Positions 22,403 through 34,719 of a DNA stretch of 64,000 bases are shown here, piece by piece; the first letter of the stretch is position 1; every line of letters begins with the position of its first letter. The notes under the pieces are model-generated. The model worked only from the letters and a program-made list of their open reading frames with translations. It ran no database searches and was not told the origin of the DNA. Location of the stretch: positions 40,083,652 to 40,147,651 of the forward strand of contig JASWHV010000012.1 of assembly GCA_030760725.1 (NCBI GenBank), written 5' to 3'. The translations under genes and the position numbers were made by a program. Origin of the DNA: Neostapfia colusana (taxonomy: Eukaryota; Streptophyta; Magnoliopsida; Poales; Poaceae).

Positions 22403-24082
22403 TTTAGCATCGAAGTACACGTGTAAAGCTACCAGAGCGGGGGGGGGGGTGAATGGTAGATAAAAACTTTTTAGCGGAAGCAACAAAACACCCCTCAGCA
22501 GAAAACAATCTGTTAAAGAAACCGTGTGTGTGACTACTCTAAACGTGTTCAACTGTGACAAAACTAGTATAGATTGTAGAGAATCAAGTCACGAAGACGT
22601 CACAACAAGAATCATGAAAATCCGTTGAGAGAAACTCAAGTTACGATCAAAAGATCGAACAAAGGTCAATCTGTCCTACGCGAGAAAAACAGTTCTGGGA
22701 TACTGCAAAGAAACTCGTGTAGATCAGAAACCACAAATTCAATGACCGTGAAATTTTCAGAGATGATAGATAATCATGTTTTGAAGACAACCCAAAATGA
22801 ATCACATCAATTGGATCTGTAAAACTCGAGTTATGATAAAACCACCGAAGCAAGGTAGTGCTGAACAGAAACTCGACGAGAAAAACTTGTATGAAACAAG
22901 TCGGACGAACAAGGCACAAAAGTTCCTTTAGAATACAAATTTTATTTATCAAAATACAAGAGGAACAGCCCCAAATTCAAGCTCTCCAGGAGCCTTGGCC
23001 TCTCTTGCTTATATAACCAGCTCTATGGCCAATCCAATTCAAATTAGGACTCCTACTCCTACTTGGATTCAAACTGTAACTTTCCAATACTGCTCAAGAC
23101 TCTTCTATACGCAGATAGAAGCAATCTTAAGACTTCCAAACACCTTAGGAACGTCCCAAACATTCCTAAAACAACTCTACTTCATTCCTAACATGAAATC
23201 CTGTTATAACCTACTCAAAACTTTCCATAAACAAACCATAACCGCCTAAGCCGCGGCCTGAGCGAAAAATCCAGCCGGTTGAACCTTTTCAACCATATCT
23301 CCACTTCCATATCTCTTCACCACGTCTTGGAACCATGTTTCCACGTCCATGCACTCCTTCCAAACGTGCAAACACCTTCCAACAACGTCCACGATACATT
23401 CATATGCATTGTTCTTGATCCAAACATGCTGCGCGACCTCCCGATCAACTCAACCACAATTCCTCCCGAACTTAGTTGTTGAACCTCATCTTCTCCCTAA
23501 GACTAGTTCAATGGATCCTGTCACCAGCCATGTCTTGAACTCAAGCAACATCTGCACATAAATAAACAACCAATACTTCCAAGCACAAGTCCTCGACTTG
23601 ACTCTCGTTAGTTCCGAAACTACAACATCTTACGTGAGCACCTCACATAAGCATGTTGTAAACCATAGAAAAATGATATCAGCCATAACCACCAAAACAC
23701 ACCAAAAACTTAGTAAAATAATACTAAGCAAACTTTCCATAAGAGTAAAGCAAGTTCGAAACATTGCAAGTTAAAAGCAGAACCATTGCAATCAAGCTCC
23801 GAACCTTACCAAAGCTAACCGGACCTTGAACCGGAGCTTACCAAAGCTAGTCGGACCCAGCGCCGGAGTTTACTAAAGCTTAGTCTGACCTAGCACGGAA
23901 CTTACCAAAGCTAGTCGGATCTAGCACCGGAGCTAGCAAAAACAAGTCGGACCTAGCCAAAATAAGTCAGACCTAGACAAAGCATGTCGGACCTTATGTC
24001 GGACCTTGTTAAAAAGGTGTTTTGGTAGTATTCAAAACTTTTATCGTCAAAGCCAATGTATTCAGCACACATAGGTCTCACA
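22403..24082 (-). repeat. Right LTR (5' LTR) of the Copia element
   Basis: Pairs with 14184-15865. A TATA-like box is at 23009-23017 (- strand). A G-run at 22440-22450 is longer than in the left LTR. The site duplication CAACG follows at 24083-24087. Confidence 0.94.
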
Positions 24083-26278
24083 CAACGACCGGTCTACTAC
24101 ATCAGCGAGGTCCTCCATGATGCCAAGACAAGATATCTGGAGGTGCATGAGCTGCTCTGTGCAGTCCTCGTTGCATCAAGGAAGTTGCGCCACTATTTCC
24201 AGGCTCACAAGATTTCAGGGGTAACTTCATACCCACTGAAAGTCGTGCTCCACAGCCCTAACGCAACCAGGAACGTTGCAAAGTAAGCTGCCAAGCAAGA
24301 AGAGTTTGAGCTCGACTTCTTACCATGACATGTGGTATAGAGTCAAGCGCTGGCTGACTTCATGGCTGAGTGCACGCCACCACCATGCCACCCAGGGGGC
24401 CAAGACATCGATGAGGCCGAGCCTAGAGCTCCAGTCTTCACCGGGCCTCACTGGACACTGTTCTTTGATGGCTCCTCGTGCAAGCAGGGTGCCGGAGCAG
24501 GAGTACTGCTCCTCACCCCGACTACGGAGCAGTTCAAGTACATGGTGCGGCTTGACTTCAAGGCAACCAACAACATGGCGGAGTATGAGGATCTCATCTT
24601 CGGGTTAAACACCATGATGTCCCTCGGCGTCCTGCAGTTGTTGGTCAAGGATGATTCTCAGCTGATCATCAAGCAAATCAAGGGAGAATGCTGCTGCAAT
24701 GATCCTCAGCTTGTGTCCTACCTCCTCCAAGTGCAGAAGCTGGAAAAAGACTTCCAAGCCTTGGACCTGTGTCATGTCCCCCGCGCCAACAACATAATAG
24801 CTGACGACCTGTTAATGAAGGCTTCCATCTGGGCTCTGGTGCCTGAGAGAGTCTTCGAAAGGAAGTTGCTACGACCTACAGCCTGGCATGCCGAACTAGG
24901 TGAAGGGGACAAGACCAGCACCTCGAAGATGGTGGTCCCGACGGCCATGCTACCATGGCGCCCGCCAAGGATCGTAAGCGTCACAAGGGAATCCGTGCAA
25001 CCCGACGCTCAAGATCTAGAAACTTAAGTAGGTCCCAACGCATGGATCACAGAGGTCCGAGACTACTTGAAAGACAATATCCTTCCTGATGAACATGCAT
25101 CTGCTGAACGGATCGTTCGGTTGGCTAAGAGACACGCGCTGGTAGAGGGGTATCTCTACCGGCGTGGCGCCAATGGCGTCCTATTGCGGTGCACAACCTG
25201 AGACGAGGGCTGCAACTTGCTCGCATAGATCCATGGAGGCGGGTGTGGGAACCATGCATCTTCCCACACGTTGGTCGGTAAAGCCTTCCGGCATGGCTTT
25301 TACTGGCCAACAGCTCTCTAGGATGCCGTCGAGCTGGTCAAGAGATGCAAGGCATGCTAGTTCCATGCCAAGAAGATCCACACACTGGCGCAGACGCTGC
25401 ACATGATCCCGCCCTCATGTCCCTTCGCTGTGTGGGGGCTGGACAACCTGGGACCTTTTTTGAGATCCGTCGGAGGGTACCGGTACCTCTACGTCGCTGT
25501 ACACAAGTTCACCAAGTGGCCAGAAGCAAACCCTGTAGTGACAATCAACAATCAGTCAGCAGTCATGTTCATCAAGTCAATCATCTACCAGTTCAGTGTC
25601 CCGAACATAATCATCACCGACAATAGGGTCGAGGTCACCAGTGAAGTGTTTCAAGAGTACTGTGAAGACCTCAGCCTCCAAGTCTGCTACGCTTTTGTTG
25701 CTCATCCAGAGAGCAACGGACTAGTCGAGAGGGCAAATGCTGAGATACTCAGGGGACTCAAGACGCGCACCTACAACTGCTTGAAGAAGCATGGTGCCAA
25801 TTGGGTAGACGAGCTTCCGTGCACACTGTGGGCTAGCCAGACGTCCCTCAACCGAGCGACAGAGGAAATGCCTTTCTTCCTTGTGTATGGGGTTGAGGTC
25901 ATCCTTCCCCCGGAGATCACCATGGGCTCCCCCCATGTCCAGGCATACGACAAAGACGTGCAGGACCAGCTTTGGCGTGAATACATTGACATTGTCGACG
26001 AGCAAAGGTGGCAAGCAGCTGCTCAAAACGCACGGTACCGCCAGGCGCTCTGACGTTATCACCAGCGGTTCGCGCGGAGTAGGCAGCTCGAGGTGGGCGA
26101 CCTGGTGCTCTGGCGAATACTTTCTCATGAAGGGGCAAACAAACTCTCCTCCTGCTGGGAGGGTCCCTTCTGAGTAACACAAGTGTGCCACCCCGGGTGC
26201 GTCTGCCTGGCCACAGAGGATGGGGTACCTCTACCCAATCCATGGAACATAGAGCACCTCTGTAAGTTCTATCCTTAG
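24083..26278 (+). pseudogene. Tat-type Gypsy pol, piece 3 (RNase H and integrase)
   Basis: Resumes at the Copia target site with RPVYYISEVLHDAKTRY and RKLRHYFQAH, then a second RNase H domain of the type found in Tat elements (LFFDGSSCKQGAGAGVLL, NNMAEYEDLI, DDSQLIIKQIKGE). The integrase follows: a damaged zinc region at about 25140-25380 with three stops, then GLDNLGPF, IITDNRVEV and ESNGLVERANAEI carrying the D-D-E set. The C-terminal part ends at the TAG near 26276 (PWNIEHLCKFYP). The longest open pieces are 24362-25027 and 25403-26053. At least six lesions are visible. It sits upstream of the antisense ORF, as in known Tat elements. Confidence 0.88.
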
Positions 26279-27701
26279 CACAGGGGTAGGACTCTTTTTC
26301 TCTTAGCGTTTCATAGAGTCTAGGAGCAGCGCTAGGAACAGCTAAGCTCTGGAGGGGTCCTGCTACTCTTGTCATCCGGAGCGGATCGCTGCCTTCTTGT
26401 AAAGCCTATCTCCTCCTATGAATTAACCTGATTCGAGAAAAATCTATCCTATCCTGTATGTTGCTACCACCATGTCTTTACATTATAGTTTATGCTTACT
26501 CTTGCATATCAACAGTCTCATGGCATGTCCGTGGTTCATCCTATCTGCTTGTTCGAAGTCAAGTGGTGCTAGAAGGTCCCCTCGCTGAAAGGTTAATGCC
26601 TATGAGAGATCCATGGCGTGCATCCTGCTTAGCCTGGTCCTGTACCCTAAGCCTGTAGGCATTGCCTCCCCAGCACTACAACTGAGTACTTGGGGGCCGG
26701 ACGGCCCACACTTACGTACAAGGGAATAACTGAACCCCGGGCACTGCCCCTTTCATTTTTCGATCTTACTCTCCCCATACGCTTTGGCCGTATGGCCAGC
26801 CACTTTTCCCTATGATTACCCTTAGTGGGAGCTCTGCTATCCTTTTGCAGGTGGGTCCTCTTGAGGTACCTATGGTGTACCTTGGGTCCTTCGGTTACTT
26901 CCTTGCACAGGGGCCCTATTGCACCGAAGGGCCCCTCCCCTAGAAGACCAATGCAAGCTGGAGGTCCATAGTGTGTAGCCTGCTTAGCCTGGTTCCGTAC
27001 CCTAAGTGTGCACACTTTGCTTCTCCAGCGCTGCGGCTGAGTACTGGGGAGCCGGGCGGCTCATACTCCAGAGCAAAGTAGTAACCATAACCTGGATGCT
27101 CTCACACCAAATTAACCAAGCCCCACAGCTTGCTAAGGATCATAAGCCACAGCAAAACTAGGGGCAGGGAATTGTGACTAGTGAGCACGATTATTCCTTT
27201 TCTCTGCATGTTTGTGCAGGTCCGAACAGGTCCTAGCGTCCTGGACCTCCTAGGGGGTCTGGCGCCGACGTCCTGCCTCGACCGTCTACTTGGTAGGTGT
27301 GTCCCAACCTAGTGGCCACACCTACCAAAGGACCATCACGGTGAACCATGCGGGCAGGATGTCGGGGCCACCACGGCGACAAGTAGCGATTTGGAGCTTT
27401 GACTACAACAAGCCAACAACGTCGTTGGAGCTTGTTCGGGTCCTTACCCTGCAAAGGACCCGGGGAGATGAGCTAACAACACCGTCGGAGCTTCTTTGGG
27501 CCTTTACACTGCCAAGGACCCGGGGAGACAAGCTCACGACATCGGGGAAGAACTAACCTCCTCGGCCAAGATGTTCCGGGCTCTTGCGATGCCAAGGACC
27601 CGAAGTCACTCATCTACAACACAAGGAATAAAGACTTCAACAAACAAGTTTTTATTCCAAGGCGTTGGTGGATACACAAGGCAAGAAGGAACCCTAGAAG
27701 C
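26279..27701 (+). repeat. Tat element region between pol and the antisense ORF, with repeats
   Basis: No ORF is convincing. A segment at about 26567-26720 recurs imperfectly at about 26928-27070 (shared blocks CCTGCTTAGCCTGGT, GTACCCTAAG, CTGAGTACT). A second repeat of about 70 bp, built on GCCAAGGACCCGGGGAGA and CGTCGGAGCTT, occurs about three times at 27395-27605. This region would be the 3' untranslated part of the Tat sense transcript. Confidence 0.6.
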
Positions 27702-28737
27702 CTACTGGCGTTGGAACCTATCAGCTACGAGCTTGGCGGTGTCCTCCACAGTGGACTTGGCCGCCTCCATCGTCTCTGCAACAAGACCCTGCACCACCAG
27801 CTCGAGGGAGACGTTGGGGTCCCAGCTTCGGAAGCACGTGAGCACGTGCTCCGCCACCTGTTGAGCCAGGGCCTTGCCCTTGGCCTCCAGTTCCTCCCCG
27901 ACAATGCCCTCTGGGGCCAGCAGCTTGGCTCCAGCCGAGTCCATCGCAGGGAGCACTTGGCTCACCTCCTGCATCGGACCTCCCGAGCGCAAGGGGCTGA
28001 ATCCAAAGGACTCCAATGCTGTCTCCGTGCGGCCGAGGAAGTCTCAGACCTTCTCTGCCTCCATGGCGCAAGAATCCCGGAACTCCTCCACAGTCTTGGA
28101 GGTGGCGGCCAGCTCCTGGGCCAGGTCTTGGCTAACCAGCTCCTTCTCCCTGGCGGCCAGCTCCTCCTCCTTGATAGCCAGCTCCACAGCACGGCGCTCC
28201 AGAGAGGCCTCCTTTCCCAAGCGCTCCAGCTCCCCCTCGTGGGCTGCCTCGCGGATGCTGAGGTCCCTCTCCTTCGCTTGCACCTCCTGCTCCCGCCGGA
28301 CGAGGATCTCCCATGCCTCCGAAAGAGCTTCAGTGCGAGCGTCGGCTGCGGCGTGCAGCTTTTTGGGTTCATCCAGGAGGTCCTGAGCCGTCCTGTTGAG
28401 CCTCCCGACTGCGGCCCGCTCCAGGTCGAGTGTCTCCTGCATCACCTCCAGGAGGTCCATCCTCGCCCTTGCCTTCTCCTTGGCGGCCTAGGTGCTCTCC
28501 TTCAGCAGGTCGCCCCAGTCCCTGAGGTGCTCCCGCTCCACCTTCAGCTCGTTCCACTCTCGAACAAGGCCTCCTGCACATGCTCCAAGCCAGAGTACGC
28601 CACCTTCATGGCTTTGGGGAGTGGAACCACTTCAGTCATCTGAAATAGAGGGCACTCCATAGCTTACAAGGGCTCAGCGTCCTCCGGTGGAGCAACCACC
28701 ACACCCGCCTGCAGAGAAGAAGGAGGTGGACCTGCAG
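27702..28737 (-). pseudogene. Tat antisense ORF, C-terminal part (coiled coil)
   Basis: The - strand frame carries a long heptad-rich, glutamate/arginine-rich coiled coil (RREQEVQAKERDLSIREAA, KEEELAAREKEL) and ends at 27702. A TAG near 28489 and a TGA near 28044 interrupt one otherwise continuous frame. It runs antisense to pol. Antisense ORFs between pol and the 3' LTR are known in Tat-lineage plant elements (Grande, Retrosat-like). The N-terminal part lies at 59960-61321, because the 28738-59954 element inserted into it at TGCAG. Function is unknown; the coiled coil suggests self-association. Confidence 0.75.
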
Positions 28738-31700
28738 TGTAAAATCCCCAAAAGTGGTAGCAAGAAATTCAGCTCATGTACACTTAGGAAAAAATAGGGG
28801 AATTAAAACTTTGAATTATAACAGTGTAAGTTCAAAGTGAGAATTCAAACTTCCCCAAAGCATCCAAACATGGAGATCTAAATTCATAACTTGGGCCTTC
28901 ACATTTCAATTATTCAACCATCCAAATTTCAGCTCATTTGGAGGGGTTTTAGTATTTGTTTGAGATTAAAAGAGGAAGCCCTCTAATCTGAATTTCAAAT
29001 TCAGTTTCAAATTCCAATTTCCTCCATTTGCAAATTTGGTTCCACAAATGTGTTCTCCACACTTGAATTAGCAGCCATGCCAAAAATCAGAAACTTTGGA
29101 GTTGGTTTGCCATGTTTTTGGAACAATGCAAAAGGGATAATTCAAATTCTATTTCAAATTCAAATGACCATATTCAATTCAAACTCCACACCAGAATTCA
29201 AATCATTTGAATTCAACCTTTTCAAACCTTAACTTGGAGGCAAAGCATAGCCTTAAATTTTGAGTAGCTGTGGGAAAATTTTGATTAAAAATGAGAGGGA
29301 GTGGGACCCATTTGTCAGCCACACATTCCTCTAAACCGACTCAATTTTTCCCTCTGCGGACGACACCGCGATCACAGCGCGCCAGCGCCGGCTGCGACGT
29401 GCGCCCAGGGATTTTTCACCGCGCCACCTCCTGCTAGCTCCCCCGATGCTTGTACCGATCACCACGCTAAGAGAGCCACAGCGCCATTAGGTTTTCCCCA
29501 GTTCGCTCTCACCTCGGTTGTCTGCCTCTCGACGAACACCGCCGCTCGGTTCTTCCCCGATCGATCACAGAAACCCGAGCTCGGTTGCTCGAGCCTTCCA
29601 CAGCAAAAACCCTCACCAACACGTAGTCTAGCCATCCACCATCCTGACTCTTTCGGTCTCTGGCCGTTGGAGCTCGAAATTCCCGGAGTTGTTGCTGTGC
29701 CGCCGTGAACACCGGAAGTTCCAAATTTTGATCACCGTGGACAGCCCAAACCGCAGAAGCTCAAGCTCAAGCGATCCAACCCATTGGTGCACCTGCGACC
29801 GGAGCTGCTCAGCTCCAAAATTCAGCCCAAGCCGTGACTCCTCGGAGGATAATTCGGAGATTTTCCCCCGGGCAGCGCAACTCGACCCCGAGGTAAAGAG
29901 TTGCTAAATTCAGCATCAATTCGTGTTGTGAGTAGCTCCAGCTTCGCACACAGGTTCTAGACTAGCTAGCGCCCTTCCTCCCTCGATTCTAGGCCGGGAA
30001 ATTAGGTGTAGAGCGAGGATTACACGTTCTTGTCGTGGGAAAACCTTCGGACCACTTCGGGCGCACGATGCCGATGGGTTTGGAGGGCTCCCCGGCAGAT
30101 TAGGTCGCCATGCCTAGCTCCTACACCTCCTAGTGGTGCTCTAGAGACCGAGAGCCGATCGTTTGGTGGAGGAATGAAGCTTCCCAACCTCGGCGGAGTC
30201 CTAAACCATGCTGTCACCGGTGCGCACCATTTTCCGGTGAGATTCAGTCGCCGGCGACCTCACCAACATGTTCAGGGTGGTGGAAAATGGGGGGGGGGGG
30301 GGCGTCCAGCAGGGGGTCGGGAGGTGGCCGGGAAGGCCGGTCCGGCGACCCTCACCGGAGAGAGCCGCCACTGACCCTGTCTGGCGCGAGGTTGAAGATG
30401 AGGGATGACAGGTGGGGCCCATGGGCAGTGTTTAAACTTTTCAAGGTTTTCCTAATTCGGTTCAAATTTTGGAGAGCCATAACTTTGTGTAGGAACCTCC
30501 AAAAATTGTGAAATAAATTTTGTCGGATTCCTCACAGAGAATACTATCCAGGGGTACAGACCAATGGTTATGAAAATCTCTGTATTTGGCTCATTAATTC
30601 AAATAAAAATATCTTGTAGGAATGTTTACAGGGGTTCTGTTTATTGGAAAGTTCCACAATTTGGGCAGGACATCCTTCCAAAAATCATTGAACTCCAGTA
30701 AAAATTTCAGAGTCATTGGACCTAATTTGCTTGGCCAAATGTGGTGTCAATCCTTTATGTCTCTGGAAAATGGGAAAATAAACAGAGGCATTTTCAGCAT
30801 TTCTTATCAACTTCCAAAATTCATATCTCTCTGTTGGTAGCTCCTAAAATGGTGAAACAAATTTTGTTATAACAATGGCGGCTTACCCTAATCAGATCTT
30901 CGACATGTTAAAACTCCAGATTTGGGCACAAAATTTAGAGAAGCCTTGTACTTGTGGGAATTTGGGAGACCACAAGGTGCAATGAAATTTCTCCAAATTT
31001 TGCTCAGATCATCCTTATAGAGTCTAGTATCCACTGGAAAAATCCCAAAGCCAATTAAGGATCCTAAATAGTAGTAGTTACGAATAGAAGTTTAATTCTT
31101 ATAAGTCCTTAACACTTATACATATATTTTGCTACATTTCATATAGTGACCGAAATAGAGGACGCACCGGAGCCGTTGGACGTCCTCCCACCAGATGCTG
31201 ACTTTCTGTTTAACTCACAACCAGGCAAGCCCCGGTTTGCATTTAAGTACTTTAGCAAATTCTTCATTTGTATCACTTATGTTTAGGGTGAATTGCTTGC
31301 ATTAGAGTTAGGGTAATTGAAACCCCACTTGCATAACCTTTAAATCCTATGGAGGGTTGGGTAGTTTACAAACTCGACAGGTAGAGAATGACATGCTAAG
31401 GTTCTTAGGATCTCGGTTGAATTCGAGTGGTTGGAATCTACTCGCGAGATAGGTATTTATTTACACGGTATGGAAAGAGGTAGAGAATGGCTTAAAGTTG
31501 TGAAAATGAGACCCAGCAGGGGGGATAGGATGCAGTGAGCGGAGGTCTCACGTGCGTAGCCCTGTTGGTGTCGATTGAGGACCGAGTCGTGTTCGGCCCT
31601 GCTGGACAAGTATCAAACAGTACCGGATGCATACTTGCATATGGGAACCAGGAAACCAATGTAATTTGTTAACCTGGGTGCCGAGGCTTACCCAACCGTT

Positions 31701-32070
31701 TTATAGGAGTGGGTTGAGGGTATCAAGGTGTAAATCTGCCGGTGGGCACAGACAAGCTCCACGCAGGGACCTCCTGCCCGTTACGGATGGACCGTTCGGT
31801 ATTTGGGTTGCCTTTGAAAGGTTGTTGCATACAACAGAGTAGGAAGGTGTGAAGCACCACACTTCTGAAAGTGGGTGTATGTGACGTGTTCTCCGGGTGT
31901 GTCCTGATTGCAATCACCGTCCCTCGCGGTTATTTGAGTACCGCTTGTTCACTGCGTTGTGACGTAGTAAGAAGTGAAATAAGCCAACTGAAAATGCTGC
32001 ATTGAACTATTACTGTCTTGAAACCTTGTATGCTGTAGCTGTAGAGCCAATTAAGTTTATCTTCCACTTT
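28738..32070 (+). repeat. 5' LTR of the composite element, part 1
   Basis: Aligns with 56051 to about 59370 of the 3' LTR. It is interrupted at CTTCCACTTT by the element at 32071; the uninterrupted sequence is seen at 59361-59375 in the partner LTR. It carries a strong donor-like CCCCGAG/GTAAAG at 29892/29893 and mini-ORF exon 1 at 31147-31224. A G-run at 30289-30302 is absent from the partner LTR. Confidence 0.95.
31147..31224 (+). other. Mini-ORF exon 1 in the composite element's 5' LTR
   Basis: 78 nt between an acceptor-like TTTCATATAG and a GC donor (CCAG then GCAAGC). Open in phase 1 with an acidic product (EIEDAPEPLDVLPPDADF). Exon 2 is now 12.9 kb away at 44118 because of the nested element; in the partner LTR the intron is 1092 nt. 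Confidence 0.5.
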
Positions 32071-34674
32071 TGTCACACCTGGTTTCTCCGAAGAACAACC
32101 GAGTGAATATCACATGTATGCCAGGATCATTTTCTCACACATGTGATGACAAATAGTGAAGCATCATTTATTACAAGCCAGGTAAAGAATATAAATAAGT
32201 TTTACATATCATATGTCTCGATGGACGATAATAAGTTCATAACATGTAAATAAAATAGCAGCCGAATATTATTCTTGTGGGCTCTGTCACAGGCGTTGCC
32301 CGGGGAACTCCATGAAACTAGAATCCTTCTTCGGGTCCGAAGTCTTGATCATTAAACACCACATCATCCCCTTGACCTGAGCAGCAATTTAAACCAACAA
32401 ATATGAAAGTTTGAGTACCGTTGGTACTCAGCAAGTGTGGGAAAGTTATGTCATGCATGGCTAGAACAAGGAGAGGTTGAACTCATGGTTAAAGCACTAC
32501 GCAATTAATACCTATCACCTTAGCTTATTAAGCACCTACATTACTACATAGGTGAAATGGTTCCAATCTCCCAACCCATCATCATAATCAAATAACCATA
32601 ATATCATTTCCAATGTTAAGCTCCCTATTTAACATCCACAACTTCCAAAGTCATCATCCTCTAATCATGAATAAATCCAAGCCGCTCTTGACCGTGAGCA
32701 CGGCTGTCATGACAGTTTTGACTCTGCAGAGTTTGCACCACTCTACCCACATGTAGTGAAAACAACAATCCATAAGACATAATTCACACTTTCACTTCAT
32801 ACAAACCACACATACATATCTATGATAGTCATTCACATTACTAAGTGTTGTGGTTATCCTAGATGTGTTGATTTTTGGCCTACATGCACTTTTAAGCATA
32901 TGTATATGATTTCTAACTTTTGTATTCAGATTTCTGTTTGCACACTATATATGAATTTCCAATTTAAACAAATTCTTTAATACACTCTTTAGCTACCAAG
33001 TTTGCATGGAATGTAATTTCCTATTCCAAATAGGTTTTCAGATCTTCTACCAATTCCTAAACTGAAGTTTTTAGATTTGGAGACTTCATTTATCATTTTC
33101 TAATTATGCATACCTATTTTCCTTTATTTTCCAGATTTATTTTCGATGCCTAAAGTGAGTTTTAATATTAAATAGTAGGGCATATCATCTAAACAGAATA
33201 GATTCTGATCTAAAATATTAAATAATATATTTTTGAACTTCCTCTCTGATGTGGAACAAATTAAATTTATTTTACTAGTTTTTAGAATTATTTCCTAGCC
33301 TAAAATATGTTTCTAGAACTAATGAATATGAACCCCATTTAGCCAGATTTCAATTCAGCCTAAAATCTATTTTTAACTCATTCTATAGTTTTCCAAGTGC
33401 TAGGAGAGTTTAAATTTGAATTTACAATGTGTTTGCCTCACCTTTTTAAATTTAAATCCTAATCACATATTCAAATTTCTGAATTTAATATCATATAGGG
33501 TCAAAAGGTAAATCCACCCTACTACAAGGTATAATTTATTATTTCATAAATTTCCAGGGGTCTAACTACACATAACAGAGGGGTTTTCCAAATTTTTATT
33601 AAGTCCAGGGGCTAAAACTGATTTTGAAATGAATTTACACGAATTTCTGAAGTTCCAGGGGCTAGATCAGAAGTTTCGGGGGCTAGCTCGTGTTTTCCGA
33701 GATCCCCAGGGGGTAGCGCGTAAGAATCCCAGCCTTTATAATGCGGGGCTGATGTGGACCGTCCGATTTAAAATAGACGGCTGAGATTAGATCGCCGAAC
33801 CGGTACGCGCGGGTTTTAATTCTACCGTGCGATCTAAAATAGACGGCGCACAAGCGGCCACGTCGCCCTGACCGTGCGCGGGCGGCGCTGCCCGGCGGCG
33901 GAAGGCGGCGATCTCGCCAGAAAAACTTTGGATCTTCGTCTATACTTCCTAAAACTGGGATTTCATGGCATAGAACGGTAGAGGGGGGTCCGGGATCTTA
34001 CCTCGGGGTTTTTCTTGAGCTCGGAGGCCCTGGAAGGCGGTCAGCGTCGAGGTCCGAGGTGGAACCACTGCGGTGCTCGTCGGAGCTGTGCCTAGAGCGC
34101 AAACCACCGAGTTTTCTGCACCTGCGTGACTCCCCGGAGGTGGTGGGACACGATCGACGCGTTAGATCAGAAAACCCGAGCAAAGATCGAGAGAAAACGG
34201 CCGGAGAAGCTCTGGTTCTCACCGGGAGGAAAAACAGCCGATCGGGGGAGAAAAACAGGGCGATGCCGGCATTTATATAGATGGGGGAGGGCGGCGTGTC
34301 TGTTGGGATCGAGCCGGAGTCGTCCGGGACCAGAATTCGGCTGGGGGACGCGGGTTTCCGGGGTAGTTTGGATTCGGGCGCGCGGAGGAGTCCCGGCTGT
34401 TGGCGCGAGCGAGAGGTGGGGGGATGACACGCGGGTGCCACGTGTCAGTGAGAGGGAGAGAGGGGCGTGTGGCTGTGGGCTGGCGCGGGAACTGGTGGGC
34501 CGGCTGGTGGGTTTCGGCCCACTGGCCGGGGGGGGGGGTTCTTTTTTTTCTTTTTCCTTTTCGTTTCTGTTTTGATTTAAATTTGAATTCCAATTTGAAT
34601 TTGAATTTCTGCTCCACATGCAACACGTCCAAAAAATTTTAAATTCCCCTCTTAACAGATTTTGGGGTGTTACA
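32071..34674 (-). repeat. Left LTR (3' LTR) of the 32071-43867 element, with an 800-bp deletion
   Basis: Matches the right LTR except that the segment equivalent to about 41180-41978 is missing, joined at a GA microhomology near 32768. The deletion removed mini-ORF exon 1; exon 2 remains at 32376-32318. A TATA-like box is at 34272-34280 (- strand). A 25-bp stretch near 32940 is present here but missing from the right LTR. Confidence 0.95.
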
Positions 34675-34678
34675 GCTC

Positions 34679-34690
34679 TACCCCCCTTAA
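34679..34690 (-). promoter_or_regulatory. Polypurine tract of the 32071-43867 element
   Basis: TACCCCCCTTAA on the + strand beside the left LTR is AAGGGGGGTA on the coding strand. Confidence 0.8.
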
Positions 34691-34719
34691 AAGTAATCTC
34701 GTCCTCCAGATTGGTGGTT

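Larger units (their letters stand above)
14184..24082 (-). mobile_element. SIRE-like Ty1/Copia retrotransposon, nearly complete
   Basis: Two LTRs (14184-15865 and 22403-24082, 1682 and 1680 bp) flank a - strand Copia coding region in the order gag, protease, integrase, reverse transcriptase, RNase H. The site duplication CAACG is at 14179-14183 and 24083-24087, and both flanks are Tat pol that joins in frame. The left LTR starts TGTAGGATCG; the right LTR has TTTAGCATCG there, so its terminal TG has mutated. Long gag, two zinc knuckles and a roughly 1-kb untranslated gap before the 3' LTR fit the SIRE/Maximus lineage; lineage is inferred. Confidence 0.93.

Noticed and set aside
28132..28581. 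Gly/Ala-rich - strand frames beside the antisense ORF
   Set aside because: These are shadows in other frames of the same GC-rich coiled-coil sequence.
27711..28643. A 310-codon + strand open frame rich in Leu
   Set aside because: It is the complement of the coiled-coil antisense ORF; the Glu/Arg-rich codons read as Leu/Ser-rich on the other strand.
30020..30374. Open frames in the GC-rich part of the composite element LTR
   Set aside because: They differ in length between the two LTR copies (a G-run at 30289 extends one) and have no recognised motif.
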